Source: Sphingomonas naasensis
GTDB lineage: Bacteria; Pseudomonadota; Alphaproteobacteria; Sphingomonadales; Sphingomonadaceae
Direction of reading: 5' to 3'
Assembly: GCF_004792695.1 (NCBI RefSeq)
Contig: NZ_SRXU01000005.1
Coordinates: 124,001-188,000 of the forward strand
DNA length: 64,000 bases
The notes below the pieces were generated by a model. The model saw only the letters and a program-made list of their open reading frames with translations, made no database searches and had not been told where the DNA came from. Numbering within the stretch: the first letter of the stretch is position 1; every line of letters begins with the position of its first letter. Positions 63,353 through 64,000 of the stretch are shown piece by piece. The position numbers were made by a program, and so were the translations under genes.

Positions 63353-63923
63353 CTAGTGAGGCAAACTCCGCTTCCATGCTCCTAGAGGTTTGGGCCCGTG
63401 CCTTTCCGCCACGCCCGAACCAATCAATCAAGAATCGGATGCCTCGTGAAATATGCGTTTCGACCGTATTCTCCGATATGCGCATCTGCGCCGCGATCTC
63501 GCGCTGTGGCAAGCCTTCGACCCGGCGCAGGATGAACGCCTCGCGCGTCTTGCCCGGCATCGCCGCGATCGCGCAGGCGAGCTGGCGCAATTCGTCGCGA
63601 TCGATCGCGACCTGCTCGGGCGAGGCGGCGTCGTCGGGGAGCGCGAGCCGCTCGAGATCCTCGACGGCGTGGATCGGGACGATCCGGGTGCGCCGGACAT
63701 GGCGGGTGATCACCGAGCGCGCGACCTGGAACAGATAGGCGCGCGGATGCTGGATCGCCTCGACGCTCTCGAGCTCGGCGAGGATCGTGTAGGATTCCTG
63801 GAGGATGTCGTCGGGATCGAGGCCCGGCAGCGCGCGCCGCGCCAGCCAGCCGCGCAGCGCGGGCTCGTGCGGCAGGATATGGCGCAACAGCCAGCGCGCT
63901 CTTTCCCTGTCGGTGCCGTTCAT
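63321..63923 (-). CDS. FecI-type ECF sigma factor
   Basis: 200 residues. Region 2 includes LPGLDPDDILQESYTILAEL and PRAYLFQVARSVITRHVRRT; region 4 includes AIAAMPGKTREAFILRRVEGLPQREIAAQMRISENTVETHISRGIRF, seen here as consecutive blocks. This matches the sigma factors of cell-surface signalling systems. It would direct RNA polymerase to the receptor promoter (the 90-base gap at 62276-62365 or its own). The stop lies inside fecR. A residual 77 bases upstream to the window end hold the leader; no promoter could be assigned. Confidence 0.93.
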   Translation of the reverse strand: MNGTDRERARWLLRHILPHEPALRGWLARRALPGLDPDDILQESYTILAELESVEAIQHPRAYLFQVARSVITRHVRRTRIVPIHAVEDLERLALPDDAASPEQVAIDRDELRQLACAIAAMPGKTREAFILRRVEGLPQREIAAQMRISENTVETHISRGIRFLIDWFGRGGKARAQTSRSMEAEFASLDGRARNQSRH

Positions 63924-64000
63924 TGCTGACCCGCTGCCCGGATTGCCCTTCCGCGGCGTGCCTAGACGGCGATTGTGACACTCCGGCTGCTTCCGCGTGA

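Noticed and set aside
63924..64000. An ECF-type promoter upstream of the sigma-factor gene
   Set aside because: No convincing -35/-10 pair could be read in the 77 remaining bases.

Overview
The window is a GC-rich alphaproteobacterial chromosome segment, most likely from Sphingomonas or a close relative in Sphingomonadaceae. The evidence is the strong G/C bias at third codon positions, a CarD / 7Fe-ferredoxin / S4 / SUV3-type helicase cluster, several TonB-dependent receptors, a SleB-type cell wall hydrolase, a YceD plus ubiquinol-cytochrome c chaperone pair, and dispersed intergenic hairpin repeats that I associate with sphingomonads. I saw no rRNA, tRNA, CRISPR array, transposase, integrase or prophage.

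Layout. 1-4.0 kb: 3' part of an acyl-CoA ligase, a cupredoxin-like secreted protein, a beta-propeller-like secreted protein and a succinate-semialdehyde dehydrogenase. 4.15-10.2 kb: one long plus-strand housekeeping run (xseB, ispA, small secreted protein, coaD, cyclophilin, queA, EF-hand protein, CDF metal exporter, HAD phosphatase). 10.2-13.1 kb: a cupin fusion protein, tgt and a SleB-like hydrolase. 13.4-21.3 kb: a chaperone-usher fimbrial locus (major pilin, chaperone, usher, tip-adhesin-like protein, two more pilin-like proteins) beside a small OmpR-type DNA-binding protein with no receiver domain; its intergenic regions are strikingly AT-rich. 21.7-26.6 kb: M20 dipeptidase, PdeM-like phosphoesterase, two GIN-domain (DUF2807) envelope proteins, carD and fdxA. 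26.6-34.4 kb: S4 protein, SUV3-like helicase, M23 endopeptidase, amidohydrolase and a HerA-type ATPase. 34.5-38.7 kb: four tightly overlapping minus-strand genes (TIGR02186-type protein, TauE/SafE permease, an outer-membrane-barrel-like protein, an NfrB-like glycosyltransferase). 38.9-47.0 kb: alpha-2-macroglobulin (thioester intact) and pbpC. 47.1-49.4 kb: RcnB-like protein, bamE, ubiquinol-cytochrome c chaperone and a YceD-type protein. 49.4-50.6 kb: a repeat-rich stretch with two small membrane-protein genes. 50.7-55.0 kb: TetR regulator divergent from a TonB-dependent receptor plus MFS permease. 55.2-57.3 kb: STAS-like protein and prfC. 57.4-63.9 kb: a FecI-type sigma factor, FecR, a 1080-residue STN-bearing TonB-dependent receptor and a PhoD-type phosphatase, all on the minus strand.

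How the parts work together. The fimbrial locus looks like a complete secretion and assembly set. A strong terminator just after the major pilin gene probably makes pilin in excess over usher and chaperone. The fecI-fecR-receptor-phoD order suggests a surface-signalling uptake system for a phosphate ester or iron-phosphate compound, with the phosphatase as its periplasmic processing enzyme. The TetR/receptor/MFS set looks like a substrate-inducible uptake route with a visible palindromic operator. Envelope surveillance and repair is well represented (A2M-PbpC, BamE, M23, SleB-like). All functions are inferred from sequence motifs recognised by eye; no database search was run.
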